Assembly (NCBI GenBank): GCA_030447805.1
Contig: JAUJOE010000006.1
Location: 21,894-85,893, forward strand
DNA length: 64,000 nucleotides
Source of the DNA: Nocardioidaceae bacterium
GTDB taxonomy: Bacteria; Actinomycetota; Actinomycetes; Propionibacteriales; Nocardioidaceae
Reading direction: 5' to 3'
Below, one piece after another: positions 47,201-54,928 of the stretch. A program made the translations under genes and the position numbers. Below the pieces are notes generated by a model. It was not told where the DNA came from, did not search any database, and saw only the letters and a program-made list of their open reading frames with translations. Position 1 is the stretch's first letter. Each line of letters begins with the position of its first letter.

Positions 47201-49815
47201 GGTGACTCGATCGCAGTCTTGGAGGTCTTCGCCCGGCTGGAGACACAGGTTCGCGCGCTACCCGCACCGACGGCGATCTATCGCCACCGCACGCTTTCGG
47301 CTCTGGCTGAGGCCATCGACACCTCAACGCCTGACACGTCAACGCCGCGTTCGGCTGGCTGCTGCGACCAGCCAGCCGACGTCGTCGGGCCTTTCCCCCT
47401 GACGCCAGCGCAGCGCGGTTTCCTGTTGGCCGACGCGTTGTCTCCCGGCGCGCAGTCGAGCTGGCTGGCGTGTTTTCGCCTCGCCGGTCCACTGGACACC
47501 GGGCTGTTCCAGCAAGCGGTCGACCTCTTGGTCGACCACCATCTGATGCTGCGCGTGGTCATTGCGGCCGATCGGCGCCCGCCGATGCAGCAGGAAGTCC
47601 CGACACCCGCGAAGCTTCCGGTCTCCTGTGCAGTGATTGATCCTGCGGAGCTCCGCCAGCGCATTGCCGAAGAGCGTGAGCACCGGTTCGACTGTTCGAG
47701 CTGGCCCCTGATTCGACTGAAACTGCTGCGGCTTGCACCCGAGGAGCATGCGCTTGTGGTGCATGCGCATCATCTCATCGGCGACGGCTACAGCGTCGTA
47801 CTTCTCGGTCAGGACTTGATGGCCTTGTACGACGGGCTCGCCTCGGGGCAGCCAGCTGCGCTGCCGCAGTTGCGCAGCACGTTCCGGGACTACGCCCAGT
47901 TGGTCCTGGAGAGCTCCGCCGGATCGGACACCTCGCCAACCGCCTACGCCGGCTCCGATCACGAGCCGTACAAGGCTCCCGATATCCGTGGAAGGGACAC
48001 GGCCGTCGTGGTGCCTGGGGCTGCTCCATCGAAGGCGAGCTTCACCGTCGACCGCGGCACGACATCGGTACTCCGGCGGGTCGCGGCCGCGGAGGGAACG
48101 ACCCCCTACGCGCCGCTGCTGACGGCGTACTATCGGGCCCTCACTCGGCTGACAGGTCAGCACGACCTCCTGCTCGGCGTCGCCGTGACCGGGCGCGATT
48201 GCTCGTTGCCCGACGTCAGTCGCATTGTCGGACCGCTCGCCACCGTGCTTCCGGTGTGCGCCTGCGCGATGCCGGGCCGACGTTTCGAGCGCAGCTGCAC
48301 TCCATCACGCACGCCGTGACGGCGGCGCGAGCGAGCGGCGCGACGATGCAGCAACTCGCCAGTCGGTCTCCCTCCTCGCCCGGACAGCCACCGGTTGGGG
48401 CGCAGTTCCTGTTCAGCTACCTCGACTTCGACTCCCTGGGCCCGATCGCCGGTGAAACGTTGAGCGTGACGTGGGACGAAGCCGGCACAGATCTGGAGCC
48501 GCCCCCCATTGGCACCGACCTGCTGTTCACCGTGCGTCCTGTCGACGGCCGTCTGCACGTGACGCTGCGCGCCGCGGCCGCCGCCATGGGCGCGCCAGAG
48601 CTCGCCGACTTCGCTGACGAGCTGCACCGCGAGCTCACCCAGGTCACAGCGTCTGCGCCAGTGGAGCCGAGCAGCACGACGGCCCGACCCGAGGTTCTCG
48701 ACGCGGCGCTCATCGGCTATCTCCCGGCGCCGGGTGACATGGCTCGACTTGCCGGCATCCCGGCCTCCGATGGGCTGCGGGAGGTGATCCGGGCAGAGCT
48801 GTTTCCTGATGGACGGGCGCGGCTCCTGGAAACACTGTCCACCCCCTTGGGCCGCTCCGGATTCGTCTGCCTACCGACCTTCGCCGACGAGCTGCCAGCG
48901 CGCGCTGGTGACGCGCTGGTGCGTGACGCTGTGCAGGCGGTGGAGTTCGCTACGAGTCTGGGGGCACGGTGCGTTTCCCTGGCCGGCATGATCCCGGCCC
49001 ACACGGCGTACGGCTTCGACGTTGTGCGCGCGCTCGGTGCCACTGCGGCTCGGGTTACGACTGGTCATGCCGCCACCGCAGCCTCGGTGGTGAAAACGAC
49101 GATGGCCGCCCTGGCTCAAACAGGCCGTGACCTCTGCGAGAGCACCGTGGCGGTTGTCGGGCTCGGGTCCATTGGGAGGTCGTCCCTTGAGCTGTTGCTC
49201 GCCTTGGAGGTCGGCTCTCCGAAGGGGTTGGTTCTCTGTGACGTGGCTAGCCGCTCGCGGCACCTAGCGGAGCTCGCGACTGAACTCAGCGCCAGCGGCT
49301 ATGCCGGTCAGATCGCGATCTGCGGCTCGGATCCATCGCTGCCTGCGCAAGCGTATGAAACAGACGTCATAATCGCCGCCACCAGCGCCGACCGGCCGAT
49401 TCTCGACATCGATCGGTTGCGCCCGGGGACCGTCGTTGTCGATGACTCTTTCCCGCACTGCTTCGATGCCGGCGCTGCCGTTCGTCGAATGCAACGCCAG
49501 GGGGACGTCCTGGTCGTCGGAGGCGGCTTGCTGACGTGCGGGCCATCAGAGCAACAGCCAGCAGACGACCTTGCCATGCTCACCGATGGAAAGTTGTCGG
49601 GTCTTCGCCTCCCGGACACCATCGCCTCGTGTCAGCTCGAGTCGCTCCTCCAAGCCGGTCACCCTCACCTGCCCGTGGTGCACGGGCTCGTCGATGTTCC
49701 GCTCGCCTTGGCCTATTGGGAGGCGCTGGCGGTGGCCGGCGTTGACGCCGCTCCGCTGCACCTCCTTAAGCACGTCGTGACCCCCGAGTGCCTCCGAAGG
49801 TTCTCCCACTGCTGA
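44146..49815 (+). CDS. NRPS C-A-PCP-C ending in an acyl-ACP-reductase-like domain (three frame breaks)
   Basis: C1 (44209-45520) has HHSAADG. A (45530-47060) has YVIFTSGTTGRPKAV, NLYGPTEATINATY, YRTGDRV and TPAGKV. PCP has LGGDSI (47200). C2 (47390-48660) has HHLIGDG. From 48690 to the stop comes a domain with LPTFADELPARAGDALVRDA, SLGARCVSLAGM, VTTGHAATAASVVKTTM, STVAVVGLGSIGRSSLELLL, DDSFPHCF and VGGGLLTCGPSE. This order and the Cys at 49537-49539 resemble cyanobacterial acyl-ACP reductase (AAR), which reduces acyl thioesters to aldehydes. No carrier follows C2 and no thioesterase is present. Breaks: GGGG at 44397-44400, the duplication at 44812-44876, and about 48274-48280. The GTG at 44146 overlaps the PKS; a single fused megasynthase is possible. 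Confidence 0.88.
44812..44876 (+). repeat. 33/32-bp tandem duplication in the first C domain
   Basis: The unit agcccctgccgtacg.. at 44812-44844 (33 bp) is repeated at 44845-44876 with one C missing (32 bp). With the missing C restored it is an in-frame 11-residue repeat of PLPYDGDPGA(E/Q). As written it breaks the NRPS frame. Deleting one unit also restores the frame. Confidence 0.9.
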
Positions 49816-49869
49816 ACCGCGATGGCTCCGTCTCGGGTCAAGCAGAAGTTCTTGTGCAACCCTCTTGTC

Positions 49870-50241
49870 ATGTCTTGGGAATGTGAGAACGGGCATGTCC
49901 TGGCTGCTGGCAAGGGACGATGCAGACACTGCGGGGCGGGTCCAGCTCAGGCAGTGAGATGCTCCAGAGGCCACCCAATGCCGATCGGTAAGGACTCCTG
50001 TCCACGCTGTGGCCAGCCGCCCGGTGCGGAGGCCGCAGCCGCCGGCGCAACCAACGTCGTCGGCGACGGCTGGTTCTACATCCTCGTTGGCGTCCCCGTC
50101 TTGATCTCTGGCCTGTTGTTGCGCTCGAGCACTGAAGCACCCGAGACTGTCGTCGGTGCGATCCTGGCGCTTTTCGGTGCTGTGATCACCCTTATCGGGG
50201 TTATCGCGGAGGGGGTCAGGTTAGGACTCCGCGGAAGATGA
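49870..50241 (+). CDS. Zinc-ribbon membrane protein
   Basis: The 123-residue protein starts MSWECENGHVLAAGKGRCRH with two CxxC-type zinc ribbons (C..H..CRHC and CSRGH..CPRC). A Gly/Ala linker and two membrane helices (WFYILVGVPVLISGLLL and TVVGAILALFGAVITLIGVI) follow. An in-frame ATG at 49822 would add 16 residues. No catalytic motif is seen. It is the first gene after the NRPS and may have nothing to do with it. Confidence 0.65.
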   Translation: MSWECENGHVLAAGKGRCRHCGAGPAQAVRCSRGHPMPIGKDSCPRCGQPPGAEAAAAGATNVVGDGWFYILVGVPVLISGLLLRSSTEAPETVVGAILALFGAVITLIGVIAEGVRLGLRGR

Positions 50242-50248
50242 CCGGGAT

Positions 50249-50285
50249 CGCGCAGTGGTCAGTCGCGGACCTTGAAGCCGGTGAG
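50249..50285 (+). repeat. 37-bp direct repeat, left copy (ghost of acylphosphatase 3' end)
   Basis: 35 of 37 bases match 51231-51267. On the minus strand the right copy encodes the last residues and stop of the acylphosphatase (LTGFEVRD), and this left copy would encode LTGFKVRD and stop with no gene attached. The two copies bracket the MazEF-like pair. Confidence 0.88.
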
Positions 50286-50337
50286 CCGGGGCGAGACCAG
50301 GTGGCCATTGTGCGAGCTCGCGTGGCATGATTATGGC

Positions 50338-50574
50338 ATGGCCCGCATACGTTTGAGCACCACTGTAGATGCACATCTGCTGGCAGGCGCTCGGCGCGCG
50401 ATGTCGGGCGTGACCGACGCTGCCCTTATCGATGCGGCTCTCGAAGCCCTACTTGTTCGATACCGCGCCGCTGAGCTGGACGCAAGCTACGCCGCCTATG
50501 ACGATCACCCGCTCGACGAGCCGGACGAATGGGGCGACCTGGCCTCGTTTCGACAAGCCGCCGCAGCCTCGTGA
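50338..50574 (+). CDS. Ribbon-helix-helix antitoxin (MazE-like)
   Basis: The 78-residue protein begins [20 protein letters not shown], a ribbon-helix-helix DNA-binding start. The helix [19 protein letters not shown] and an acidic tail ([19 protein letters not shown]) follow, suitable for wrapping a toxin. Two direct GGCATG repeats (50324-50341) overlap the promoter/start and may be its operator. The stop overlaps the toxin start (GTGA). The arrangement is typical of type II toxin-antitoxin operons. Confidence 0.85.
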   Translation: MARIRLSTTVDAHLLAGARRAMSGVTDAALIDAALEALLVRYRAAELDASYAAYDDHPLDEPDEWGDLASFRQAAAAS

Positions 50575-50897
50575 GCGCGCTGCCGGCTCACGGCGAGCTG
50601 TGGTGGTGTGAGCTCGCCGAAATCGGCCGGCGTCCGGTCGTCGTCCTGTCGCGTGACGCGGCGATCCCGCGACTCGGACGAGCACTCGTCGCGCCGTGTA
50701 CGACAATTCGAGCGCTTCCCAGCGAAGTGGTCCTTGAGCCCGGTGACGACCCAGTCCCTCAACGCTCAGCAGTCAACCTCGACTCCGTCGAGAGCGTCTC
50801 GATCAGTGCGCTCGTCACGCGACTCGGTCGGCTGGCCGATTCCCGCATGCGGGAGGTCTGCAGTGCTCTCGAGGTCGCGGTTGACTGCGAACGTTGA
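50571..50897 (+). CDS. MazF-like endoribonuclease toxin
   Basis: The 108-residue protein has the PemK/MazF pattern: [23 protein letters not shown] (with Arg near the active site), [20 protein letters not shown] and [23 protein letters not shown]. MazF enzymes cleave mRNA or rRNA at short motifs. The GTG at 50571 overlaps the antitoxin stop. The module sits between 37-bp direct repeats. Confidence 0.87.
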   Translation: MSALPAHGELWWCELAEIGRRPVVVLSRDAAIPRLGRALVAPCTTIRALPSEVVLEPGDDPVPQRSAVNLDSVESVSISALVTRLGRLADSRMREVCSALEVAVDCER

Positions 50898-50919
50898 CGC
50901 AGCAGCGCGCCCAACGCTG

Positions 50920-51090
50920 CTACGCCGGATCTTCCCAGACATCTAGCCTGAATCCCGACGGGGCTGTCACGCTGATCACTGTCTGGACGGCGGATCCGCG
51001 CCAGCGCCGGATGTTGCCGGGCTGAAGTCGAGTCGCGAGGGCCTTGGCCAACCGCTCGATTGGGTCGCCCATTCGTGGGTGCCCGTCCAT
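50920..51090 (-). CDS. 56-residue hypothetical protein with strong ribosome-binding site
   Basis: The frame begins MDGHPRMGDPIERLAKALAT and ends RLDVWEDPA. An AAGGAGG site lies 7 nt before the ATG at 51090, one of the strongest in the window. The ORF is convergent to mazF and lies within the repeat-bracketed segment. No family recognised; the sequence looks soluble and compact. Confidence 0.55.
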   Translation of the reverse strand: MDGHPRMGDPIERLAKALATRLQPGNIRRWRGSAVQTVISVTAPSGFRLDVWEDPA

Positions 51091-51230
51091 GCGTCATCCT
51101 CCTTCGTCATGAAGTCGAAAGCGTCGGCAGTCACCCTCCCACGGTCCAAGACGACATCGCCACAGGATCATGAGCTGGCAGTTGTTCCGGACGTACGCGC
51201 GAAGCGCCTCAGCGTCACTCGCGAGACTTT

Positions 51231-51267
51231 CGCGCGGTGGTCAGTCGCGGACCTCGAAGCCGGTGAG
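51231..51267 (+). repeat. 37-bp direct repeat, right copy (acylphosphatase 3' end)
   Basis: This copy spans the stop codon and last residues of the acylphosphatase gene. It matches 50249-50285 at 35 of 37 bases. The distance between copies is 982 bp. Confidence 0.88.
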
Positions 51268-51510
51268 GCCTGACTCCTGCTCGTCGGATACGTCGACGTG
51301 GTCGACCCGGGCCTGCGACGGTCCGGACTTGCACCACTGGACCATCCGGTCGACGGCGTCGGCGTCGCCTTCGAAGACTGCCTCAACGGTTCCAGCCGCG
51401 TCGTTGCGCACCCAGCCGGCCACCCCGGCCGCCTGAGCCTCCTGCTGGCAGGTGTCGCGGAAGAAGACACCCTGGACGTCGCCATGAACGACCACCCGCA
51501 CGGCAGCCAT
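51241..51510 (-). CDS. Acylphosphatase
   Basis: The 89-residue protein begins [20 protein letters not shown] with the GxVQGVxFR motif (catalytic Arg), then [20 protein letters not shown] (catalytic Asn). It hydrolyses acyl phosphates such as carbamoyl phosphate. Its last bases form the right 37-bp repeat. In the given sequence it is in frame with the MoaD-like gene before it, but that join is probably an artefact of a shortened G run. Confidence 0.9.
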   Translation of the reverse strand: MAAVRVVVHGDVQGVFFRDTCQQEAQAAGVAGWVRNDAAGTVEAVFEGDADAVDRMVQWCKSGPSQARVDHVDVSDEQESGLTGFEVRD

Positions 51511-51807
51511 TTCAGCCCCCGCCATCGCGCCGATGATGAGAAACGGCTCGTCGCCCGCGGCCACCCGCTGGGGCAGCGGAGTGTCGGGGGACTCGTGCGA
51601 CAGGTCCTCCTCGCAGCCGAAGAACCGCACGAACGATCGGCGCTGCTGGGTTGTCCGGTCACGGATGGTGCCCTTGAGCGTTGGATAGCGCGCCTCGAGC
51701 GCATCAAGCACCGCCCGCTGGGTGATTTCGCCGTCGAGCGGCAGCTGCACCTCGCCGTCGACCTGGGCGAGCGTGCGCAGGTGCGCGGGGAGCACGACGC
51801 GGATCAT
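51511..51807 (-). CDS. MoaD/ThiS-family sulfur-carrier-like protein
   Basis: The protein begins [20 protein letters not shown] with the beta-grasp pattern [43 protein letters not shown] and [11 protein letters not shown]. As written, it continues AEMAAV.. straight into the acylphosphatase. If the five-C run at 51516-51520 had one more base, it would end AMAGG and stop, the canonical di-glycine tail, just before the acylphosphatase ATG. Relatives occur next to BNR-repeat proteins in actinobacteria. Its ATG overlaps the BNR gene stop. Confidence 0.82.
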
Positions 51808-52919
51808 GGCAGCGTCTGGACCTCGACGGAGAGCACGGGCGGAAGGTCGCGGACGATCGGTGCCCAGCTGTCGCCGGCGTCTGCTGAGGCGTAGACCTGC
51901 CCACCCGTCGTACCGAAGTAGACACCGCACGAGTCGAGCGAGTCGACGGCCATCGCGTCGCGCAGCACGTTGACGTAGCAGTCGCTTTGCGGCAGGCCCT
52001 TGGTGAGCGGCTCCCACTCGTTGCCGCCGGCTCGGCTGCGGTAGACCCGCAGCTTGCCGTCGGGCGGGAAGTGCTCGGAGTCGCTCTTGATCGGGACGAC
52101 GTAGACGGTGTCGGGCTCGTGTGCGTGTACGTCGATCGCAAAGCCGAAGTCGGTTGGGAGATCGCCGCTGATCTCGTGCCATGAGTCGCCGGCGTCGTCG
52201 CTGCGCATGACGTCCCAGTGCTTCTGCATGAACAGAACGTTCGGGCGAGTCGGGTGCATGGCGAGGCGGTGCACGCAATGGCCGACCTCGGCGTCGGGGT
52301 CGGGTATGCCGTCGGACAGCAGGCCGCGGTTGATTGGCTGCCAGGTCTTCCCGGCGTCGTCGGTGCGGAACGACCCCGCAGCGGAGATAGCGACGAACAT
52401 TCGGTCGGCGTCGCTGGGGTCGAGGAGGATCGTGTGCAGGCACATTCCCCCTGCACCGGGCTGCCACGACGGACCCGAGGGGTGCTCCCGAAGTGCAGCC
52501 AGCTCCTGCCACTCCTGCCCGCCGTCGGTCGACCGGAACAGGGCAGCGTCCTCAACTCCGGCGTAGACCGTGTCGGGGTCGGTCAACGAGGGCTCGAGGT
52601 GCCAGACGCGGGCGAACTCCCACGGGTGGGGCGTGCCGTCGTACCACTGGTGGGTGCCGGGCACGCCGTCGTACTGGAACGCGTTGCCCACCGGCTGCCA
52701 GGTCTCGCCGCCGTCGTCGGAGCGCTGGATCAGCTGCCCGAACCAGCCGGTGGACTGAGACGCGTACAACCGGGAGTGGTCGGCTGGAGAGCCGGCGATG
52801 TGGTAGATCTCCCACCCTGGAAAGTGCGGTCCGCTGACGTCCCAGCGCTCGCGGCCACCGTCGGCCGTCAAGACGAAGGCGCCCTTGCGGGTGCCGACCA
52901 GAACCCGTACACCGCTCAT
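51804..52919 (-). CDS. BNR/Asp-box repeat propeller protein (sialidase-like)
   Basis: The 371-residue protein carries five Asp-box repeats: [36 protein letters not shown] and ASADAGDSW. It begins [20 protein letters not shown] with no signal peptide, so it is probably cytoplasmic. It resembles the WD40/YVTN/BNR-like proteins annotated as exo-alpha-sialidase. The sialidase Arg triad is not apparent, so enzymatic activity is doubtful. It overlaps the MoaD-like gene by 4 bp. Confidence 0.87.
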   Translation of the reverse strand: MSGVRVLVGTRKGAFVLTADGGRERWDVSGPHFPGWEIYHIAGSPADHSRLYASQSTGWFGQLIQRSDDGGETWQPVGNAFQYDGVPGTHQWYDGTPHPWEFARVWHLEPSLTDPDTVYAGVEDAALFRSTDGGQEWQELAALREHPSGPSWQPGAGGMCLHTILLDPSDADRMFVAISAAGSFRTDDAGKTWQPINRGLLSDGIPDPDAEVGHCVHRLAMHPTRPNVLFMQKHWDVMRSDDAGDSWHEISGDLPTDFGFAIDVHAHEPDTVYVVPIKSDSEHFPPDGKLRVYRSRAGGNEWEPLTKGLPQSDCYVNVLRDAMAVDSLDSCGVYFGTTGGQVYASADAGDSWAPIVRDLPPVLSVEVQTLP

Positions 52920-53125
52920 CTAAATCCCCTTCCGATGCGCCGGTCGTCGCGTTACGGAGGATCATGGCATGGGCAGCCGACAAGCCGGGAGGGGTTATCG
53001 GGTGGAACGCTACGCAGACCAGATGCTTCAGAACGGTCGGCACCGGAAGCGGATCGTCCGGAACCTGTCCTAGCGTGATGATGGCCATGACGTGGCCTGA
53101 CCGCACTAGAGAAAGAGAACTGACC

Positions 53126-53845
53126 ATGGACATCGTGCTCATCCCCGGCCTATGGCTCGACGGATCCGCGTGGGACAAGGTCGTGCCCGCCCTTGAGGAA
53201 CTCGGCCACCGCCCCGTGCCGCTCACCCTCCCCGGTCAGGGTGACGGATCTGCCTCCGCCACCCTCGACGACCAGGTGGCGGCGGTGCTCGCCGCCGTGG
53301 ACTCAGCCTCCGACAAGGCCATGGTGGTGGGGCATTCCGCCGCCGCGACGCTAGCGTGGCTGGCGGCCGACGCGCGACCGGAGAAGGTGGCCAAGGTCGC
53401 CCTTATCGGCGGCTGGCCGTCCGCCGACGGGGAGCCCTACGCCGACTTGTTCGAGCCGAAGGACGGCGTCATGCCCTTCCCCGGCTGGGGGCCGTTCGAA
53501 GGGCCAGACTCCGCTGACCTCGACGAGGAGGCCAAGCGCAGCTTCGAGTCTGCCGCGATCCCCGTCCCCGAAGAGGTGAGCAAGGGCGTGGTGCGTCTGG
53601 CTGACAAGCGACGGTACGACGTCCCAGTCGTGCTCGTGTGCCCCGAGTTCACGCCCGCCGAGGCCCAGGAGTGGATCGCCGCCGGAAACTTGCCCGAGCT
53701 CGCCAAGGCCAAACACCTTGACCTCGTCGACATCGACTCGGGTCACTGGCCCATGTTCACCAAGCCGGTCGAACTCGCTGGGCTCCTGGCCGCAGCGGCT
53801 GGACGGGCAGCCGACAAGCGGGGAGGGGTCCTCGACGAAGGCTAG
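53126..53845 (+). CDS. Alpha/beta hydrolase
   Basis: The 239-residue protein begins MDIVLIPGLWLDGSAWDKVV. The nucleophile elbow is VVGHSAAATLAWL (Ser), and DIDSGHWPMFTKP supplies the His. An acid residue lies in between (LVCPEFTP region). Such short hydrolases act on esters or amides; the substrate is unknown. GAAAGAGAA precedes the ATG. It overlaps the Clp-N gene tail to tail by 4 bp. Confidence 0.87.
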   Translation: MDIVLIPGLWLDGSAWDKVVPALEELGHRPVPLTLPGQGDGSASATLDDQVAAVLAAVDSASDKAMVVGHSAAATLAWLAADARPEKVAKVALIGGWPSADGEPYADLFEPKDGVMPFPGWGPFEGPDSADLDEEAKRSFESAAIPVPEEVSKGVVRLADKRRYDVPVVLVCPEFTPAEAQEWIAAGNLPELAKAKHLDLVDIDSGHWPMFTKPVELAGLLAAAAGRAADKRGGVLDEG

Positions 53846-54396
53846 GCAGCCTTGTCCAGCTCGGCGAGCAGTCGTTCGCGGAGGTCACGAAGCCTCGCCT
53901 TGCTGGCGAGAATCTGGCCGGCGATCCCGTCTGCCTCGCGGATCAGCCCGAGCAGGACGTGCTCCGAACCCAGCTGGTGGTGGCCTAACTGCTTTCCCTC
54001 TCGCAGCGCGAGCTCCAGTGCCTTCTTCGCCCGCGGCGTGAAGGGGAGCCTCCCACCAGGTCGCCCGCCGTGGGGCTGGTCGAGCACACCCTCCCCGAAC
54101 GAACCCTCAACCTTCGCGCGTACGGCGTCCAGATCGATCCCGATGACCGAGAGCGCATCCGCCTCCTGCTCGCCGAGTTGATCGGTGCCGCAGCCCACTC
54201 GACGTACCACTTCAGCCCGCACGAAGTCAGGCGACAGGTCGGCTTCAGCGAGCACTGTCGCGGCCGCTCCGCTCGACTGGCCAAGGACGCCGAGGAGCAG
54301 GTGCTCAGTGCCGACGTACTGGTGGCGCAGCTCGCCGGCTTCCCGCAAGGCCGTCTTCACCACCTCACGCGCGGACGAGGTGAATCGCTCGAACAT
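53842..54396 (-). CDS. Stand-alone Clp N-domain protein (ClpC2-like)
   Basis: The 184-residue protein consists of two Clp_N repeats: MFERFTSSAREVVKTALREA, HQYVGTEHLLLGVLGQSSGA; then FTPRAKKALELALREGKQLG, HHQLGSEHVLLGLIREADGI. There is no AAA+ ATPase domain. It resembles mycobacterial ClpC2, which captures ligands of the ClpC1 N-domain such as phospho-arginine mimics and cyclic peptide toxins. It follows the small HTH gene by 3 bp and is presumably controlled with it. Confidence 0.88.
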   Translation of the reverse strand: MFERFTSSAREVVKTALREAGELRHQYVGTEHLLLGVLGQSSGAAATVLAEADLSPDFVRAEVVRRVGCGTDQLGEQEADALSVIGIDLDAVRAKVEGSFGEGVLDQPHGGRPGGRLPFTPRAKKALELALREGKQLGHHQLGSEHVLLGLIREADGIAGQILASKARLRDLRERLLAELDKAA

Positions 54397-54399
54397 GGA

Positions 54400-54630
54400 C
54401 TACCTCCCTTTGCGCAGCCGGCGCCCGCCGGCGTGCTTTTGGTGCACCGCTTGCTTGCTCACACCGAGGGCCTCGGCGATCTCCTGCCACGACCAGTCCT
54501 GGTTGCGCGCGTTGGTCACCTGGATCGCCTCGAGCTTCTCCAGCAGCGTCCGCAACGCGCGAACGGCCCGCAGCCCCACCCGGGGGTCTTTGCTGCCCGC
54601 ATCTTCAGCAAGGTCCGTCGCTTCGGTCAT
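54400..54630 (-). CDS. Small helix-turn-helix regulator
   Basis: The 76-residue protein begins MTEATDLAEDAGSKDPRVGL. It has an amphipathic helix (RAVRALRTLLEKLEAIQVTN), then an HTH (WSWQEIAEALGVSKQAVHQK) and a basic end. It sits 3 bp before the Clp-N gene, and two perfect palindromes lie immediately before its ATG, so autoregulation of the pair is likely. Confidence 0.85.
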   Translation of the reverse strand: MTEATDLAEDAGSKDPRVGLRAVRALRTLLEKLEAIQVTNARNQDWSWQEIAEALGVSKQAVHQKHAGGRRLRKGR

Positions 54631-54633
54631 GCT

Positions 54634-54678
54634 CGTCAATCTACCTTGACGATCGGTTGGCGTCAAGCGACCTTGACG
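54634..54678 (-). promoter_or_regulatory. Twin operators CGTCAA-N6-TTGACG upstream of the HTH-ClpN pair
   Basis: Two identical-arm palindromes, CGTCAA-N6-TTGACG, lie at 54634-54651 and 54661-54678, 27 bp centre to centre. The nearer one ends 3 bp before the ATG at 54630. The spacers (tctacc and gcgacc) also share ACC. The sites must overlap the core promoter, so a bound protein would repress. The encoded HTH protein is the obvious candidate. Confidence 0.8.
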
Positions 54679-54703
54679 GAAAGAGGGAAGTCCAGGCATG
54701 AAC

Positions 54704-54765
54704 GAGCCCGCGGGCTGGCGTGGCGCTTGCCACGGCTGGATGGACTGTCCAGCACCCACGGGCTC
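54704..54765. ncRNA. Candidate three-way-junction RNA element
   Basis: Perfect stems predict a three-way junction. P1 is GAGCCCG/CGGGCTC (54704-54710 with 54759-54765), P2 is CGTGGC-gctt-GCCACG (54719-54734) and P3 is GCTGGA-N7-TCCAGC (54735-54753). It lies in the 298-bp gap between the divergent HTH and MFS genes. At 62 nt with only two inner arms it is not a tRNA. Strand and expression are unknown; the fold is nearly the same on both. Confidence 0.4.
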
Positions 54766-54894
54766 GGGTAGCTAACGGGAATTCGCTACGCCGTCCAACG
54801 TTGCGACTGCCTAGCGGCTAGCCACCTCACATGTCCGATAAGAACACATTCGTCGGACCACCTCCTCTCACGTGTGCGAACACGGTACGTCGGG

Positions 54895-54922
54895 CTGACG
54901 GTCAAGACAAGGCCTTTACAGT
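54895..54922 (+). promoter_or_regulatory. Promoter CTGACG-N16-TACAGT, leaderless
   Basis: The -10 TACAGT (54917-54922) ends 6 nt before the GTG at 54929, with CTGACG (54895-54900) as the -35 at 16 bp. Confidence 0.6.
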
Positions 54923-54928
54923 GACCCG

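Noticed and set aside
53842-54396. Truncated ClpC ATPase gene
   Set aside because: It ends cleanly after two Clp_N repeats with a stop and a partner gene; stand-alone Clp-N proteins such as ClpC2 are known.
54704-54765. tRNA gene
   Set aside because: Only two inner arms, 62 nt long, no T-loop GGTTCGA and no CCA-compatible acceptor layout.
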